DNA of 5,249 nucleotides. Source: Oscillospiraceae bacterium. Its GTDB lineage: Bacteria; Bacillota; Clostridia; Oscillospirales; Oscillospiraceae. Below the pieces are notes generated by a model. That model saw nothing but the letters and a program-made list of their open reading frames with translations. It was not told the origin of the DNA and searched no databases. The stretch spans positions 1,137 through 6,385 of the forward strand of contig JAIEIQ010000043.1 of NCBI GenBank assembly GCA_029065305.1, given 5' to 3'. Of this stretch, positions 5,058 to 5,249 are shown piece after piece. Position 1 is the stretch's first letter; every line of letters starts with the position of its first letter. The position numbers and the translations under genes were made by a program.

Positions 5058-5249
5058 TTACAGTTTGATCCCCCGCAGCTCCGCCCGGGTGTGGTCACAG
5101 ATCCGGTTGATCTCCGCCTGGAGGGCCTTCAGATCGTCAAAGGACTCCGGCCGCTTGCTGGGGTCCCGCAGCAGGGCCGAGGGGTGGTAGAGGGCCATGG
5201 CCCGCATCGTCCCCAGATCGTAAAACTGCCCGTGCTCCTTGGTGATGCG
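5058..5249 (-). CDS. Uracil-DNA glycosylase, family 4/5 type (C-terminal 63 residues)
   Basis: Only the C-terminal 63 residues and the TAA stop fall in the window; the frame continues past base 5249. The visible part begins RITKEHGQFYD and contains MALYHPSALLRDPSKRPE (18-35 of the visible part). The HPSALLRDP motif is the DNA-intercalation and catalytic-loop motif of the iron-sulfur uracil-DNA glycosylases, and the ITKEHG segment before it is also typical. The enzyme would excise uracil from DNA at the start of base excision repair. The end, ELRGIKL, is followed by 22 bases and the DUF1846 gene, so the two are probably co-transcribed. The Cys residues that bind the cluster would lie outside the window, so family 4 against family 5 cannot be confirmed, though the length after the HPSALL motif favours family 4. 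Confidence 0.88.
   Translation of the reverse strand, partial: RITKEHGQFYDLGTMRAMALYHPSALLRDPSKRPESFDDLKALQAEINRICDHTRAELRGIKL

Noticed and set aside
3536..5068. A 510-residue open frame on the plus strand opposite the DUF1846 gene
   Set aside because: It is rich in Val, Gly, His, Leu and Asp in the way typical of an antisense shadow of a GC-rich gene, matches no family I know, and covers a complete, well-conserved DUF1846 gene.
5036..5098. A start of the DUF1846 protein at 5098, adding 21 residues
   Set aside because: It lies inside the uracil-DNA glycosylase gene, and the family N-terminus MGKIGYDNQ begins at 5035 behind a ribosome binding site.

Overview
The window looks like a chromosomal segment of a high-GC Clostridia bacterium, most likely Oscillospiraceae (Flavonifractor/Pseudoflavonifractor-like). 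The reasons are the GC-rich coding sequence, strong AGGAGG-type ribosome binding sites, and the particular forms of LuxS, two-OB-fold SSB and DUF1846 protein, which resemble those I know from gut Clostridia. The genus is an inference; no rRNA or other marker is present.

Left part (1-2463): a DUF2975 membrane protein, cut by the window edge, is read leftward. It is divergent from a rightward group of mtnN (5'-methylthioadenosine/S-adenosylhomocysteine nucleosidase), luxS (S-ribosylhomocysteine lyase) and a two-OB-fold single-stranded DNA-binding protein. The AT-rich gap of about 150 bases between the divergent units carries two near-consensus sigma-A promoters, one per direction. MtnN and LuxS catalyse consecutive steps: SAH to adenine plus S-ribosylhomocysteine, then to homocysteine plus the AI-2 precursor DPD. 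The SSB gene follows luxS after about 100 bases that contain a palindrome and a GC-rich hairpin. The group ends in a strong intrinsic terminator whose stem includes the SSB stop codon.

Right part (2473-5249): three genes are read leftward and converge on the SSB gene. In transcription order they are the C-terminal end of a family 4/5-type uracil-DNA glycosylase, a full-length DUF1846 (UPF0371) protein 22 bases downstream, and an EcsC-family protein 43 bases further on. The EcsC-family gene is strikingly AT-rich between GC-rich neighbours and is the best candidate for a horizontally acquired gene.

Most of the window is conserved housekeeping or conserved-unknown sequence. I see no CRISPR array, tRNA, rRNA, transposase or evident multi-gene novel system. 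The points that merit a second look are the compositionally foreign, transporter-less EcsC gene, the altered alkylthio pocket of MtnN, the degenerate P-loop of the DUF1846 protein, and the unexplained hairpin before the SSB gene.
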